From positions 1-21,980 of the forward strand of contig CAZFGT010000040.1 in assembly GCA_964518505.1 (NCBI GenBank): a stretch of DNA of 21,980 bases. Direction: 5' to 3'. A program made the position numbers and the translations under genes. A model generated the notes under the pieces. It saw only the letters and a program-made list of their open reading frames with translations, was not told where the DNA came from and ran no database searches. This document shows positions 1 to 8,770 of the stretch, one piece after another; within the stretch, counting starts at the first letter, position 1; the number at the start of each line of letters is the position of its first letter. Source of the DNA: DASPUH01 sp964518505 (GTDB lineage Bacteria > Chloroflexota > Limnocylindria > Limnocylindrales > CSP1-4).

Positions 1-1990
1 GCGTCTCCTCGTACGGAAACGCGGCCTCCAGCTCCTGCTGCCAGGGCGTGTCGGGCCCGAACGGATGACCGCGCGCATTGGCGCGGGCGCCGTACAGCTC
101 CAGCAGCTCGCGCGCCAGGTCCGTCACCGCCCGCTTGACGCGCGCCTTCGTCCGCAGCCACTCCCCGCCACCCAGCCGGCTCAGGACCGGTTGGTCATCG
201 CCGGCGTAGCGGCTGAGGCGATCGATCTGCTCGACCGGCACCCACATGCGGTCGGTGCCCACGAAGTGCAGCTCCAGGAAGTCGCGCTCCTCGTCGCCGG
301 CGCCACCGGCCGACCGCCGCACCAGGCCGGCATAGCGCGCCACGCCATGGTCGATGTGAACGACCGCGTCCCCCGGCTGGAGGCGCTCCAGGAGGTCGCG
401 TGGCACGACGCGGCGGAGGGCGCGCGGGCGGCGGACGCGCACCGTGCCGAAGAGTTCGCGGTCGGTCAGGACCACGAGCCCCTCGGGGCCGCCCTCGAAG
501 CCGCCGTTCAGGCTGCGCTCGACGAGGGCTACGCCGCCGGGCGGCGGGGCCGTGGCCAGCCCGGCCACCGGCGCGGCGGTGACTCCCGCGTCCTCCAGCA
601 GCTCGGCCAGGCGGGCCGACTGGTCGGAGGTGATGACCACCCGCTGGCCGTCCTTCCGCCAGCGTTCGACCGCCTCGCCCAGCCGCCCCAGGGGCGCCGG
701 CGGCAGCGACGGCTCCCGCCACCCGAAGGGGTTGCCGCCGGGCGGTGCGCCCTCGACGTCCGTCTCCCAGTGCAGCTCCAGCGTCCGGGCTTCGTGGAGC
801 GCCGCCCGCCAGACCCGCGGCTCCACGTACACGCTGGGCCAGGCGCGGCTGAGCTCGCCCGCGGCCACCAGGTCGGCGGCGCGCTCGCTGGCCTGGCCCC
901 ACAGCGTCTCGGTGGCATGGTCCACGTCCGCCGGCTCGTCAAGGACCCAGATCGCGTCCCCGACGTGGTCCAGCGCCGTGGCCGGCGCCAGGACGCCGCT
1001 CCACACCTCGGCCGCGTCGCCGGGGTCGCCACTGTCCACGAGGCGCGCCAGGTCAGCCGCAAGCCGGTCGGGGAGGGCCCGCGCAACCCGGCCAAGCCGC
1101 GTGCGGAGCCACGTGTCACGGTCCTGGAACGGCATGAGGAACTCGCTGGCCGGCAGGATCGTGACGTCCGCGACGGCCGCCACCCCGCGCTGGTCGGCCG
1201 GATCGAAGGCCCGCAGCGACTCCACCTCGTCGCCGAACCATTCCGCACGCACCGGCAGCGGCGCGCCGGGCGGGTAGAAGTCGACCAGGCCACCACGCCG
1301 CACGAACTCGCCACGGCCGCCGACCTCCACGACCGGCTCGTAGCCCAGCCGCACGAGCTCGGCCAGGAGGCGGTCCTGGGAGACGCGTCGACCCACGGCC
1401 AGGCGCAGCGGCTCGTTCGGCAGGTCGTCCGGCGAGAGGGTCCGCTGGAAGAGCGCCTGGACGCTCGCCACGAGGACCCGTGGCGTGCCGCCGGCCCAGG
1501 CCGCCAGGGCCGCCACCCGCGCGGCGGACTCGTCGCCGATGAGGCCCGAGCGCTCGTAGGCCAGGGCCGAGCGCGGCTCCAGCGTGACGACGGCCGCCGG
1601 TTCGCCGAACCAGGCCTCCAACTCCTCCACCACGCGGTCGGCGATCTCCGCGTCACGGGCGATCCACAGCAGCCGTTCGCCGGTGGCCCGCGCCACGGCT
1701 GCCGCGACGTAGCTCTTGGCGCCGTGCGGCATCCCGGCGTACGTGACGTGACGGAGGGCGGTCCCGACCTGGGCCCCTGGTCCGTCGCGTCGTCCGAAAC
1801 GGGCGGCCAGCGCCTGGAGCGTGCCGCTGCCGGCGAGGAGGTCGGTCAGGACGGCCAGGTCTGCCGAGCGGCGCGGCGGGCGCAGCCGGTCGCTGGGCCG
1901 CGCCGGATGGCGGGCGGCCGATTCGAAGGCTTCAGCGAGGCGCCGGTCGCGGCCGCTGCGACCGCGCAGGCGCGTCGACCCGTCGGTCAC
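1..1990 (-). CDS. mfd: Transcription-repair coupling factor Mfd, N-terminal part (runs off left edge)
   Basis: Mfd is an ATP-dependent translocase that removes RNA polymerase stalled at DNA lesions and recruits UvrA. 663 codons are visible. The first ~90 residues are an arginine-rich extension. A UvrB-like region with a degenerate P-loop-like segment (GMPHGAKS) follows, then sequences typical of the family such as GGRGEFVRRGGLVDFYPPG. The CarD-like RNA polymerase-interacting domain is at about residues 535-610 (GDAVVHIDHGVARYAG, then FLELHFVGTDRMWVPVEQ). The fragment ends inside the motif FPYEET that precedes the helicase motor, so the motor and C-terminal UvrA-inhibitory domain lie outside the window. 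The GTG start at 1990 overlaps the pth stop (GTGA). No Shine-Dalgarno is visible, so translation is probably coupled to pth. The reading frame is open throughout. A later start is possible, because the N-terminal extension is poorly conserved. Confidence 0.95.
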   Translation of the reverse strand, partial: MTDGSTRLRGRSGRDRRLAEAFESAARHPARPSDRLRPPRRSADLAVLTDLLAGSGTLQALAARFGRRDGPGAQVGTALRHVTYAGMPHGAKSYVAAAVARATGERLLWIARDAEIADRVVEELEAWFGEPAAVVTLEPRSALAYERSGLIGDESAARVAALAAWAGGTPRVLVASVQALFQRTLSPDDLPNEPLRLAVGRRVSQDRLLAELVRLGYEPVVEVGGRGEFVRRGGLVDFYPPGAPLPVRAEWFGDEVESLRAFDPADQRGVAAVADVTILPASEFLMPFQDRDTWLRTRLGRVARALPDRLAADLARLVDSGDPGDAAEVWSGVLAPATALDHVGDAIWVLDEPADVDHATETLWGQASERAADLVAAGELSRAWPSVYVEPRVWRAALHEARTLELHWETDVEGAPPGGNPFGWREPSLPPAPLGRLGEAVERWRKDGQRVVITSDQSARLAELLEDAGVTAAPVAGLATAPPPGGVALVERSLNGGFEGGPEGLVVLTDRELFGTVRVRRPRALRRVVPRDLLERLQPGDAVVHIDHGVARYAGLVRRSAGGAGDEERDFLELHFVGTDRMWVPVEQIDRLSRYAGDDQPVLSRLGGGEWLRTKARVKRAVTDLARELLELYGARANARGHPFGPDTPWQQELEAAFPYEET

Positions 1991-2694
1991 GCGCCGGGCT
2001 CGCGCGGCGTGGTCCCGCGATCGCGCGGCAGGAGGCGGCGCCAGCCGGTCGTGGAACGGCGGACGCCGTCGGGTCCGGGCTCCTCGGGCGACGGCGCTGC
2101 GGGCGCGCGGTCCTCGTCCGCCGGCGGCTCGGGCAGGTGCCAGGCGTTCCAATCACTGGCGGCCTGCGCGGCGCCGTCGCGGGCCCACGCCTCGACCGCG
2201 TCCGCCGCGGCCTCGATGACGGCCGGCAGGACCGCCCGCTCGGCCGCGTCGAAGCGGCTCAGGACATGGTCGATCGCGCCGGCCCCCGGCTCACCGATGC
2301 CCACCCGGAGGCGGGCGAAGGCCTGGCTGCCCAGCTCACCGATGATCGACCGCAGGCCGTTGTGGCCACCGGCGCTGCCGGCCGCCCGCAGGCGAAGCCG
2401 GCCGAAGGGCAGGGCGAAGTCGTCGCAGACCACCAGGAGCTCGTCCAGCGGTGCATGCTCCCGGGCCAGGACCTTGCGCACGGCGAGGCCCGACTCATTC
2501 ATGAAGGTGAGGGGCTTGACCAGCGCCAGGTCCAGGTCGCGATAGCGGCCCCACACGACCCGCGCCGCGTCCCGCTCGCGACCGGCGCCCCACCCGGCCC
2601 GATCCGCCAGACACTCCACGACCATCCAGCCGACGTTGTGGCGGGTGGCGGCATACTGGCGGCCCGGATTGCCCAGGCCGACGACGATCTTCAC
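1987..2694 (-). CDS. pth: Peptidyl-tRNA hydrolase
   Basis: Pth cleaves the ester bond of peptidyl-tRNAs that drop off ribosomes, recycling tRNA in the cytoplasm. The protein has 235 residues. It begins VKIVVGLGNPG, with the family residues Asn9 and catalytic His19 (ATRHNVGW), then KPLTFMNESG, the aspartate in VVCDDFALPFG, and GSAGGHNGLRSI. The family is usually about 190 residues; here an acidic/Pro-rich tail of ~45 residues follows the fold and looks disordered. The GTG start at 2694 is chosen over upstream starts because MKIVVGLGNPG-type sequence is the conserved N-terminus and GGGAGG lies 6 bp upstream. It is the first gene of a pth-mfd pair, a common association. A -10-like TACCAT lies at 2770-2765 without a convincing -35. 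The 137-bp gap to the divergent plus-strand gene must hold the promoters for both. Confidence 0.97.
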   Translation of the reverse strand: MKIVVGLGNPGRQYAATRHNVGWMVVECLADRAGWGAGRERDAARVVWGRYRDLDLALVKPLTFMNESGLAVRKVLAREHAPLDELLVVCDDFALPFGRLRLRAAGSAGGHNGLRSIIGELGSQAFARLRVGIGEPGAGAIDHVLSRFDAAERAVLPAVIEAAADAVEAWARDGAAQAASDWNAWHLPEPPADEDRAPAAPSPEEPGPDGVRRSTTGWRRLLPRDRGTTPREPGA

Positions 2695-2831
2695 GCAGCT
2701 CCCTCCCGACGGGCACGCCGAACGGCCACGATCGCCATCTCCCGGCGCGCGGCTCGTGGTGCCGATGGTAGACGGAAACGCGCCGGGCGGGACCATCGTC
2801 GGGGTGGCGACACGGCCTCGGCGGCACGACC

Positions 2832-4742
2832 ATGGCGGTCATGTCCGCGGCCGCCACCTTCGTCGACCGGTTGCCCCTGCGCCGCTGGCGTCCGCTCGCG
2901 GCGTCCGCCCTGGCCGCGACCGTGGTGGCCATGATCGCGGCGGCCGGCGCCTGGGCCACCGGCTACGCCCCACCCATCACGCGCCTTGCTGGTGCCGACC
3001 GCTACGCCACCTCCGCCGCCGTGGCCGCGACGTACGGCGCGCCCCAGACGACGGTCTACGTGGCCAGCGGCGGTGGCTACGCGGACGCCCTGTCGGCGGC
3101 GCCCCTGGCCGGTGCCCACGGCGCCCCGCTCCTGCTGGTCGCGCCAACGTCCATCCCGGCGGCGATCCACGCCCAGCTGGTCCGCCTCCAGCCGACGAAC
3201 ATCGTGGTCCTGGGCGGCCCCAGCGTCGTCTCCGACGCCGTCCTCACCCAGCTGCAGGCCCTGACGACCCCCGCCGGAGGCGCCGCGCGCGTCTACGGCA
3301 GCGACCGCTACGCGACGTCCGCCAAGGTGCTCCACACCTACCCCACGCCGTCGACGACGACGCCGCGGATCTACGTGGTGGCCGGCACCGATTACCCCGA
3401 CGGGCTCTCCGCGGCGGCCCTCGCCGGCCACCAGGGCGCCCCGCTCGCGCTCGTGCAGCAGGGCGCCATCCCGCCCCTCGTGCTGACCGAGCTGCAGCGG
3501 CTCAAGCCGGTCAGCGTCGTCGTCCTGGGGGGCTCCTCCGTCGTATCGGACGCCGTCCTGGCGCAGCTGGACGGCCTCACGACGCCTGCCGGGGGCGCCA
3601 GGCGCATCGCCGGCGCGGACCGCTACAAGACCTCCGCGTTGATCTCGCAGGCCGGGTACCCCGGCCTCCCGCCCGCGTCGGTCGTGTACGTCGCCGCAGG
3701 CACCGGCTTCGCCGACGCGCTCTCCGGCGCGCCGCTGGCGGCCAAGGACGGGGTGCCGTTGCTGCTCGTCCAGCCGACCGCCTTGCCGCCCGCCATCGGC
3801 ACGGAACTGACCCGCCTGGACGCGCGCTCGATGGTCGTCCTGGGTGGCGACGCCTCGGTCGGGGGCCGCGTCCTCCTGGCCATGAGCGACGACCTGGATC
3901 CCAACGCGCCGCTGCCCGGCGCCTGTTCGGTCTACCCGTCGGACAACGTGTGGAACGTCCCGGTCGACGGCCTGCCGGTCGCCGCCGACTCGGCCAACAT
4001 GATCGCCCAGATCGGCCTCACCAGCCACCTCCACCCGGACTTCGACGCGGTCGGTGACGGCATCCCCTACAACATCGTCTCGCCGAGCACCCCGACCAGC
4101 ACGGTCAGCTTCACCTACAGCAGCGAGTCGGACCACGTGGCCTACCCCATCCCGCCCTCCCCGGTCATCGAGGGCGGCAGCGACCGGCACCTGCTGATGG
4201 TCGATCCGGCGGCCTGCCGCCTGTGGGAGCTCTTCGCCGCCTCCAAGTCGGGCTCGACCTGGCACGCCGGCTCGGGGGCGACGTGGGACCTGACCTCCAA
4301 CGCGCTGCGGCCGGCCGGCTGGACCAGCGCCGACGCCGCAGGCCTGCCCATCTTCGCCGGCCTCGTGCGCTACGACGAGCTCGCCTCGGGCGCCATCCTG
4401 CACGCCCTCCGCTTCACCGCCTCGTCGACCTGTGACGGCTACATCTACCCCGCCGAACACCAGGCCGGCAGCGGCACCTGCAGCGCCACGAGCGAACCGC
4501 CCATGGGCCTGCGGGTGCGCCTCAAGGCCTCGGTCGACATCTCCGGCTTCGGGCCCCAGGCGCAGGTCGTGCTGACCGCTCTCAAGACCTACGGCATGAT
4601 CCTGGCCGACAACGGCTCGCCGTGGTACGTCAGTGGGGCGCCGGACAGCCGTTGGGACGACGACGACCTGCACCAGCTCCAGACGCTCCACGGCAGTGAC
4701 TTCGAGGTCGTGGACACCTCCGGCCTGGTCAACGGCCCATAG
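2832..4742 (+). CDS. Secreted protein with three cell-wall-binding (CWB2) repeats and an unassigned C-terminal domain
   Basis: This is a 636-residue exported protein. The N-terminus is a signal peptide: arginines at 13-20, a hydrophobic core to about residue 40, and a likely cleavage after WA. Three CWB2 (PF04122) repeats follow at about 49-145, 150-250 and 254-352. Each starts with an R(I/L/V)xGxDRYxTS motif, has a YVAxGxxxxDALSxAPLA motif, and ends with VVLGGxxxV. In Firmicutes such triplets anchor proteins to wall polymers; the same role here is inferred. Residues ~365-636 form a separate domain with two conserved-looking blocks, YPSDNVWNVPVDGLPV and LKTYGMILADNGSPWY. I recognise it only as a type seen in secreted proteins of soil bacteria and cannot assign a function. 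The start could be ATG 2832 or ATG 2841; neither has a clear ribosome-binding site. The gene converges on the membrane protein with a 4-bp gap. Confidence 0.9.
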   Translation: MAVMSAAATFVDRLPLRRWRPLAASALAATVVAMIAAAGAWATGYAPPITRLAGADRYATSAAVAATYGAPQTTVYVASGGGYADALSAAPLAGAHGAPLLLVAPTSIPAAIHAQLVRLQPTNIVVLGGPSVVSDAVLTQLQALTTPAGGAARVYGSDRYATSAKVLHTYPTPSTTTPRIYVVAGTDYPDGLSAAALAGHQGAPLALVQQGAIPPLVLTELQRLKPVSVVVLGGSSVVSDAVLAQLDGLTTPAGGARRIAGADRYKTSALISQAGYPGLPPASVVYVAAGTGFADALSGAPLAAKDGVPLLLVQPTALPPAIGTELTRLDARSMVVLGGDASVGGRVLLAMSDDLDPNAPLPGACSVYPSDNVWNVPVDGLPVAADSANMIAQIGLTSHLHPDFDAVGDGIPYNIVSPSTPTSTVSFTYSSESDHVAYPIPPSPVIEGGSDRHLLMVDPAACRLWELFAASKSGSTWHAGSGATWDLTSNALRPAGWTSADAAGLPIFAGLVRYDELASGAILHALRFTASSTCDGYIYPAEHQAGSGTCSATSEPPMGLRVRLKASVDISGFGPQAQVVLTALKTYGMILADNGSPWYVSGAPDSRWDDDDLHQLQTLHGSDFEVVDTSGLVNGP

Positions 4743-4746
4743 GCCC

Positions 4747-5529
4747 TCAGGCGGTCGCCGCCAGCCAGCTCACCGTGATGACCTCGGCCGCCACGAAGAC
4801 CGCAAAGCGCACGACCCAGGCGACGAAGCCGCCGTCCGCCACGGCCAGCTGGCGCGGGGCGTAGACCAGCATCAGGTAGTACACGCCGCAGAAGGCCAGC
4901 AGCACACCAAGGACGGGTGGCAGCGTCGCGACCGTCGCCGCCAGACCCTGGCCGACGAGCTGGTGGAGGTCGAACAGGCCGCCGATCTGGCCCATCAGGC
5001 CGTTGAACAGGCTGGCCGAGAGCAGGACGTACGGCGTCACCAGAGCACGCCGATACGGCACCCGGATGCCGGGCAGGGCACCTGGCAGCAGGCTGGCCAC
5101 GACGATCGCCACGAGGGCGACGCCGAAGCCGGCCTCGGCGGTACCGAAGAGGTTCTGGCAGCCGATGGCCGTGGCCAGCAGCAGGCCGCCCGTCAGGGGG
5201 CCGATCGTGCCGCGCTCGGCCGCCGCCGCCGGCTGGCCCGTGGAGGGATCGAGGGGACGGGTGGCAAGACACACCACGGCACCCGCCACCGCCGCGAGCG
5301 CGCCGAGCCCCAGCAGCGGATCGTGCCCGTCGAGCAGGTCCAGGCCGCCCGAAGCCGCGCCGGTCACCTGACCACCGGCGCGCAGCACCAGGGGCTGCAC
5401 CGCGACCCACACGATCAGCAGGACGTCCTCCAGGCGGAGCACATCACGGGCCAGTCGAGCGAGCCGCGCCGCGCGCCCGCCGGTGGGCAGCGTCGGCAGC
5501 GGCAGCGGCCCGGCCGGTTCGCCGCTCAC
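4747..5529 (-). CDS. Polytopic membrane protein of unknown function
   Basis: The 260-residue protein has about seven hydrophobic segments, near residues 32-48, 70-90, 108-125, 132-152, 163-180, 195-225 and 236-258. I do not recognise a family. It sits where Firmicutes operons carry diacylglycerol kinase or cytidine deaminase after ybeY, but it shows neither signature. The GTG start at 5529 overlaps the ybeY stop (GTGA), and GAGGGAG lies 6 bp upstream, so it is almost certainly the last gene of the rpsU operon. The frame is open further upstream to 5769, but that part is arginine/proline-rich and overlaps ybeY, so it was left out. Confidence 0.8.
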   Translation of the reverse strand: MSGEPAGPLPLPTLPTGGRAARLARLARDVLRLEDVLLIVWVAVQPLVLRAGGQVTGAASGGLDLLDGHDPLLGLGALAAVAGAVVCLATRPLDPSTGQPAAAAERGTIGPLTGGLLLATAIGCQNLFGTAEAGFGVALVAIVVASLLPGALPGIRVPYRRALVTPYVLLSASLFNGLMGQIGGLFDLHQLVGQGLAATVATLPPVLGVLLAFCGVYYLMLVYAPRQLAVADGGFVAWVVRFAVFVAAEVITVSWLAATA

Positions 5530-6113
5530 GATCGCTCCCTCGTGCCGGACGGCTCCGGCAGGCCCAGCAGGCGGCGCTCCAGGGCGCGCATGGCCGCCCC
5601 CTCCACGGCGTCGGCGTGGTCCCAGCCGCACAGGTGCAGGGTCCCGTGGGTCACGAGGAGGCGCAGCTCGTCCGCCGTCGTCCACCGCTGGCGGCCGTCC
5701 TGGCCGCCGCGACCCTGGGCCGCCTGGGCCGCGGCGCGCGGCACCGAGACGACGATCTCGCCAAGCCACCGCCGTGACCCAGGCGGCAGGACGAACGCGG
5801 CCGTGTCCGCCGCTTTCGCCGGTCGGGCGGCGCCGGGGTGGGGCGGGTAGGCGTCGGCCGTCAGCAGCGGGAACGAGAGCACGTCGGTCGGGCCGTGGTG
5901 GCCCATCGCCGTCCGGTTCAGGCGCGCCACTTCACGGTCGTCGGCCAGGATCAGGCCGATGACGGCGGGGGCCGGCGCTCCCGCAGCCGAGGCCGCGGCC
6001 GCGACGGCCTGGGCCATGCGGGCGGCCGACAGGGGTGACGTCACCGTGGGCCGCACCGTGAGGTCGATCCGCCAGGGCGGTCGGTAGAGGCGGCGTGGCT
6101 GGGCGCCGCTCAT
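5526..6113 (-). CDS. ybeY: Endoribonuclease YbeY, rRNA maturation factor
   Basis: YbeY is a zinc metalloprotein needed for 16S rRNA 3'-end processing and ribosome quality control. The 195-residue protein has both family signatures: TDVLSFP at about residues 76-82, and the metal-binding motif HGTLHLCGWDH with His156, His160 and His166. It is somewhat longer than the usual ~150-160 residues because of Ala/Pro-rich stretches at about 84-112 and 126-146. The ATG start is 12 bp after the pgpH stop and has no clear Shine-Dalgarno. The following gene overlaps it by 4 bp. The order pgpH-ybeY is conserved in many Gram-positive-type bacteria. Confidence 0.96.
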   Translation of the reverse strand: MSGAQPRRLYRPPWRIDLTVRPTVTSPLSAARMAQAVAAAASAAGAPAPAVIGLILADDREVARLNRTAMGHHGPTDVLSFPLLTADAYPPHPGAARPAKAADTAAFVLPPGSRRWLGEIVVSVPRAAAQAAQGRGGQDGRQRWTTADELRLLVTHGTLHLCGWDHADAVEGAAMRALERRLLGLPEPSGTRERS

Positions 6114-6125
6114 CGTGCAGGCCGG

Positions 6126-8282
6126 TCAGGCGCCGCGGCCACCACCGGCGGCGCGACGGGACTCGAGCTCGACGATCTTGTTCTGCGGGTAGGCGATGCG
6201 CCGGTGGTACATGCCAAGGAGCTGCTGCACGAAGGCCTCGCGGACGCGTTCCAGGTCCCGCAGGGTCAGGTCGCACTCGTCGAACTGGCCGTCCTGGAGA
6301 CGCTCCAGGATGATGCGGTCGACCATCGCCCGCACCGCCGGCTCGTCCTGGCTGTCGAGCGATCGTACCGACGCCTCGACGGAGTCGGCCAGCATGAGGA
6401 TGGCCGCTTCGCGGGTCTGGGGTCGCGGGCCCGAATGGCGGAAACGCAGCTCGTCGATACCGGCGGCGGCCGTCGCGGCGTCGGCCGTGCCCGGCCGCGC
6501 GCCCGCCTCCTCCACCGCCTGCTGGCGCGCCTTGTCCAGGAAGTAGCTCATGAGGGCGGTCCCGTGGTGCTGCGGGATGAAGGCGATGAGCGCCTTGGGG
6601 AGGTGGTACTGGTAGGCCAGGTCGATGCCGTTGGCGACGTGGCTCTTGATGAGCGCGGCCGAGTCGGCGGGCTGGAGCTCGTCGTGGATGTTCTCGCGGC
6701 CGCCCTGGTTCTCGATGAACGCGTTGGGGTCCCCGAGCTTGCCGATATCGTGGTACAGGGCGGCCACGCGCACGACGAGGGGGTCGGCGTCGATGGCCTC
6801 GGCCGCCCGCTCGGCGAGGTTGCCCACCATCAGCGAGTGGTGGTAGGTCCCCGGGGCGTCCAGCAGCAGGCGGCGCAGGAGTGGCTGGGACGGATTGCCC
6901 AGCTCCAGCAGCTGGAAGGCCGTGGTGATGCCGAAGACGTTGCCCAGGGCGGCGAACGTCCCCGCCGCGGCCACGGCCGACCCGGCGGCCCCGGCGAGGG
7001 CCGCGCCCCACAACTGGAGCGTACCGGTCAGGTCGTGCTGGCCGAGCAGCCCGAAGATGGCCACGGCCAGCACATTGACGACCGCCATGACGATGGCCGC
7101 CTGGATGAAGTGCTGGACCCGCTCCCCGCGGCGGACGGCGATGATGCCGGCCAGGCCGCCGAGGAGGGTGAAGACCCCCAGCTCGACCGAGAAGACGACC
7201 ACCGCGGCCATGGCCGCCACGAGCGCGGTCAGGATGGTGGCCGTGCCCGCGTCCAGCAGGATGGCGGTGAGGATGCCGATCGCGGCGAGCGGCAGGAAGA
7301 AGGGCAGGATCGAGCGGGTCGCGGTCAGCTCCAGGCCGGCCGTGGCGGCGATGAGCAGCAGCCCCAGCAGGACCAGGGTGTTGGTGCGATGCCACAGCTC
7401 CGGCCGGAACCGCCAGAGCCAGGCGAGCAGCGTGCCGATCACGAGCACGGCCAGGACGAACCAGCCGGCGATCCGGTACGTGTCCGCTGGCTGACCGTTG
7501 AAGCCGAGGGCGTTGATCTCCTCGATGTCGGCCGGGGTGAGGGGCGCCCCCTTGAGGGCGATGAGCTCGCCCTTGGCGACGTGCACGACGACCGGCGGCA
7601 CGGCCGCCGCGGCAGCGTCCTGGGCGGCCGTGGTGGCGGCCTGGTCGTAGCTCGAATCGGCCACCAGGAGGGGCGTCAGGATCTCTGTGGCGAGGGCTCG
7701 CTGATCGGCCGGCAGGCTCGTCGGGAGGCGCTGGCCAAGGGCCGCGCGAGCGGTCGGCAGGAGCGTGTCGCGGACCTCGACCGACTGGGCCTCTTCCAGG
7801 GTCGTGATCATCTGGCCGCGGAGCGCCGTCCAGCTGCTGGGGTCGAGGCCGAGGAGCGTGGCGCGGCTGGCGCTGCTCAGGTCGGGCAGGGCGGCCGCCA
7901 GGGCCGCCTGACGGGCGTCCGCCGAGAGGTCGGCGCCGAACGCGGCGTCGATGGGCGCGACCTCGCGCTGCAGGGCCGCCACCTGCTGCGCGGCGAACGC
8001 CTGGCCGCGGGCCGCGGTGTAGTCGTACTGCGGCGCGACGGCGTCCCGGGCCGCCTGCTGCTGGGCCGCCGTCTGGATCTGGCTGGTGTACTCGATGGCG
8101 CGAGGGGCGTAGACGTCGACCGGTGAGGGCTGGTCGACGGTCGCCTGGAACGTGGTCGTGGGCAGCAGGTCGATGGACAGGACGGCCGTCACCATCGCTG
8201 CCAGGATCGCCCCGCTGACGACGAGGCGGACCGCATCGCGGCGGGTGAAGGCCGCCGCCCGGCTGACCCGGCGGGCGATCAT
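6126..8282 (-). CDS. pgpH: PgpH-type membrane c-di-AMP phosphodiesterase (7TMR-HD family)
   Basis: HD-domain enzymes of this family hydrolyse c-di-AMP to pApA and control osmotic and wall homeostasis. The 718-residue protein has an N-terminal transmembrane helix (about 22-40), an extracellular 7TMR-HDED region (about 45-260) and a bundle of about seven helices (about 270-460). A cytoplasmic HD domain follows. The full set of family metal ligands is visible: His482 (YHHSLM), His511-Asp512 (YHDIGK), His548 (KSHV), His572-His573 (PQHHGT) and Asp633 (LADSVEAS). The enzyme is therefore expected to be active. The ATG at 8282 overlaps the yqeY stop (ATGA), with an AAAGGA-type ribosome-binding site 8 bp upstream. 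The regulatory substrate is inferred from the family; no c-di-AMP cyclase lies in the window. Confidence 0.94.
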   Translation of the reverse strand: MIARRVSRAAAFTRRDAVRLVVSGAILAAMVTAVLSIDLLPTTTFQATVDQPSPVDVYAPRAIEYTSQIQTAAQQQAARDAVAPQYDYTAARGQAFAAQQVAALQREVAPIDAAFGADLSADARQAALAAALPDLSSASRATLLGLDPSSWTALRGQMITTLEEAQSVEVRDTLLPTARAALGQRLPTSLPADQRALATEILTPLLVADSSYDQAATTAAQDAAAAAVPPVVVHVAKGELIALKGAPLTPADIEEINALGFNGQPADTYRIAGWFVLAVLVIGTLLAWLWRFRPELWHRTNTLVLLGLLLIAATAGLELTATRSILPFFLPLAAIGILTAILLDAGTATILTALVAAMAAVVVFSVELGVFTLLGGLAGIIAVRRGERVQHFIQAAIVMAVVNVLAVAIFGLLGQHDLTGTLQLWGAALAGAAGSAVAAAGTFAALGNVFGITTAFQLLELGNPSQPLLRRLLLDAPGTYHHSLMVGNLAERAAEAIDADPLVVRVAALYHDIGKLGDPNAFIENQGGRENIHDELQPADSAALIKSHVANGIDLAYQYHLPKALIAFIPQHHGTALMSYFLDKARQQAVEEAGARPGTADAATAAAGIDELRFRHSGPRPQTREAAILMLADSVEASVRSLDSQDEPAVRAMVDRIILERLQDGQFDECDLTLRDLERVREAFVQQLLGMYHRRIAYPQNKIVELESRRAAGGGRGA

Positions 8283-8764
8283 GTCTCGTCCTTTCCGTGG
8301 GCGTGATCGGCCAGGTCACGACGCGCGAGAGCCTGGGCCACGAGCCCGCTGACCACACGGCCGTCGGCCCGCCCGCGCGTGCGCGGCGCCAGGAGCGCCA
8401 TGACGCGGCCCAGGTCACGCGCGGACGAGGCGCCGGTCTCGCTGATGGCCGCCTGGACGAGCGCGGCCAGCTGCCCCTCGTCGAGGGGCTGGGGCATGAA
8501 GGTGCGGATGAGGTCCGCCTCCGCCTGCTCGCGCTCGGCCAGGTCGCGGCGGCCGGCCTTGGTGTAAGCCTCGACCGACTCGCGGCGTTGCTTGACCTCG
8601 CGGGTCAGGACGGCCAGCTGCTCATCGTCGGTGAGCGGCCGCAGGGCCGCCTTCTCGGCGTTGTACAGGGCGGCCGCGACCAGACGCAACGCGTCGCGAC
8701 GCGTTGCGTCACGCTGACGCATGGCGTCGGTGATCGAGGCCTGGATCTGGTCGTGAAGGGTCAC
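8279..8764 (-). CDS. yqeY: GatB/YqeY domain protein
   Basis: This is a 161-residue soluble protein of the YqeY family (PF09424). The family resembles the tRNA-binding tail of GatB, and its cellular role is not settled. Typical features include the opening helix TLHDQIQASITDAMRQRD, LRLVAAALYNAEK, VKQRRESVEAYTKAGR and FMPQPLDEGQL. The GTG start at 8764 has AGGAG 8 bp upstream, but that AGGAG is part of a hairpin (see 8771-8787). The gene follows rpsU, as in many Firmicutes and Chloroflexi, and overlaps pgpH by 4 bp. Codons 19-27 contain a perfect 28-bp palindrome, listed separately. Confidence 0.93.
   Translation of the reverse strand: MTLHDQIQASITDAMRQRDATRRDALRLVAAALYNAEKAALRPLTDDEQLAVLTREVKQRRESVEAYTKAGRRDLAEREQAEADLIRTFMPQPLDEGQLAALVQAAISETGASSARDLGRVMALLAPRTRGRADGRVVSGLVAQALARRDLADHAHGKDET
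8683..8710. repeat. Perfect 28-bp palindrome inside yqeY
   Basis: The half-site is GACGCAACGCGTCG, and the other half is its exact reverse complement with no spacer. It spans codons Asp19 to Arg27 of yqeY. The palindrome uses GCA (Ala) and TTG (Leu), codons that are rare in these GC-rich genes. In mRNA it would form a ~12-bp stem closed by a CGCG loop. Confidence 0.9.
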
Positions 8765-8770
8765 CGTGGG

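Noticed and set aside
65..2545. 826-codon plus-strand open frame
   Set aside because: It is exactly antisense to mfd and pth, whose protein motifs are unmistakable. Its product is Arg/Ala/Gly/His-rich with no domain. Long antisense frames are expected at this GC content.
2691..4691. 666-codon minus-strand open frame
   Set aside because: Antisense shadow of the CWB2 protein gene, with a low-complexity product rich in Gly, Arg, Val and Asp.
5932..8418. 828-codon minus-strand frame, and the 640-codon plus-strand frame at 6204-8126
   Set aside because: Both are shadows of pgpH in other frames; neither carries a recognisable domain.
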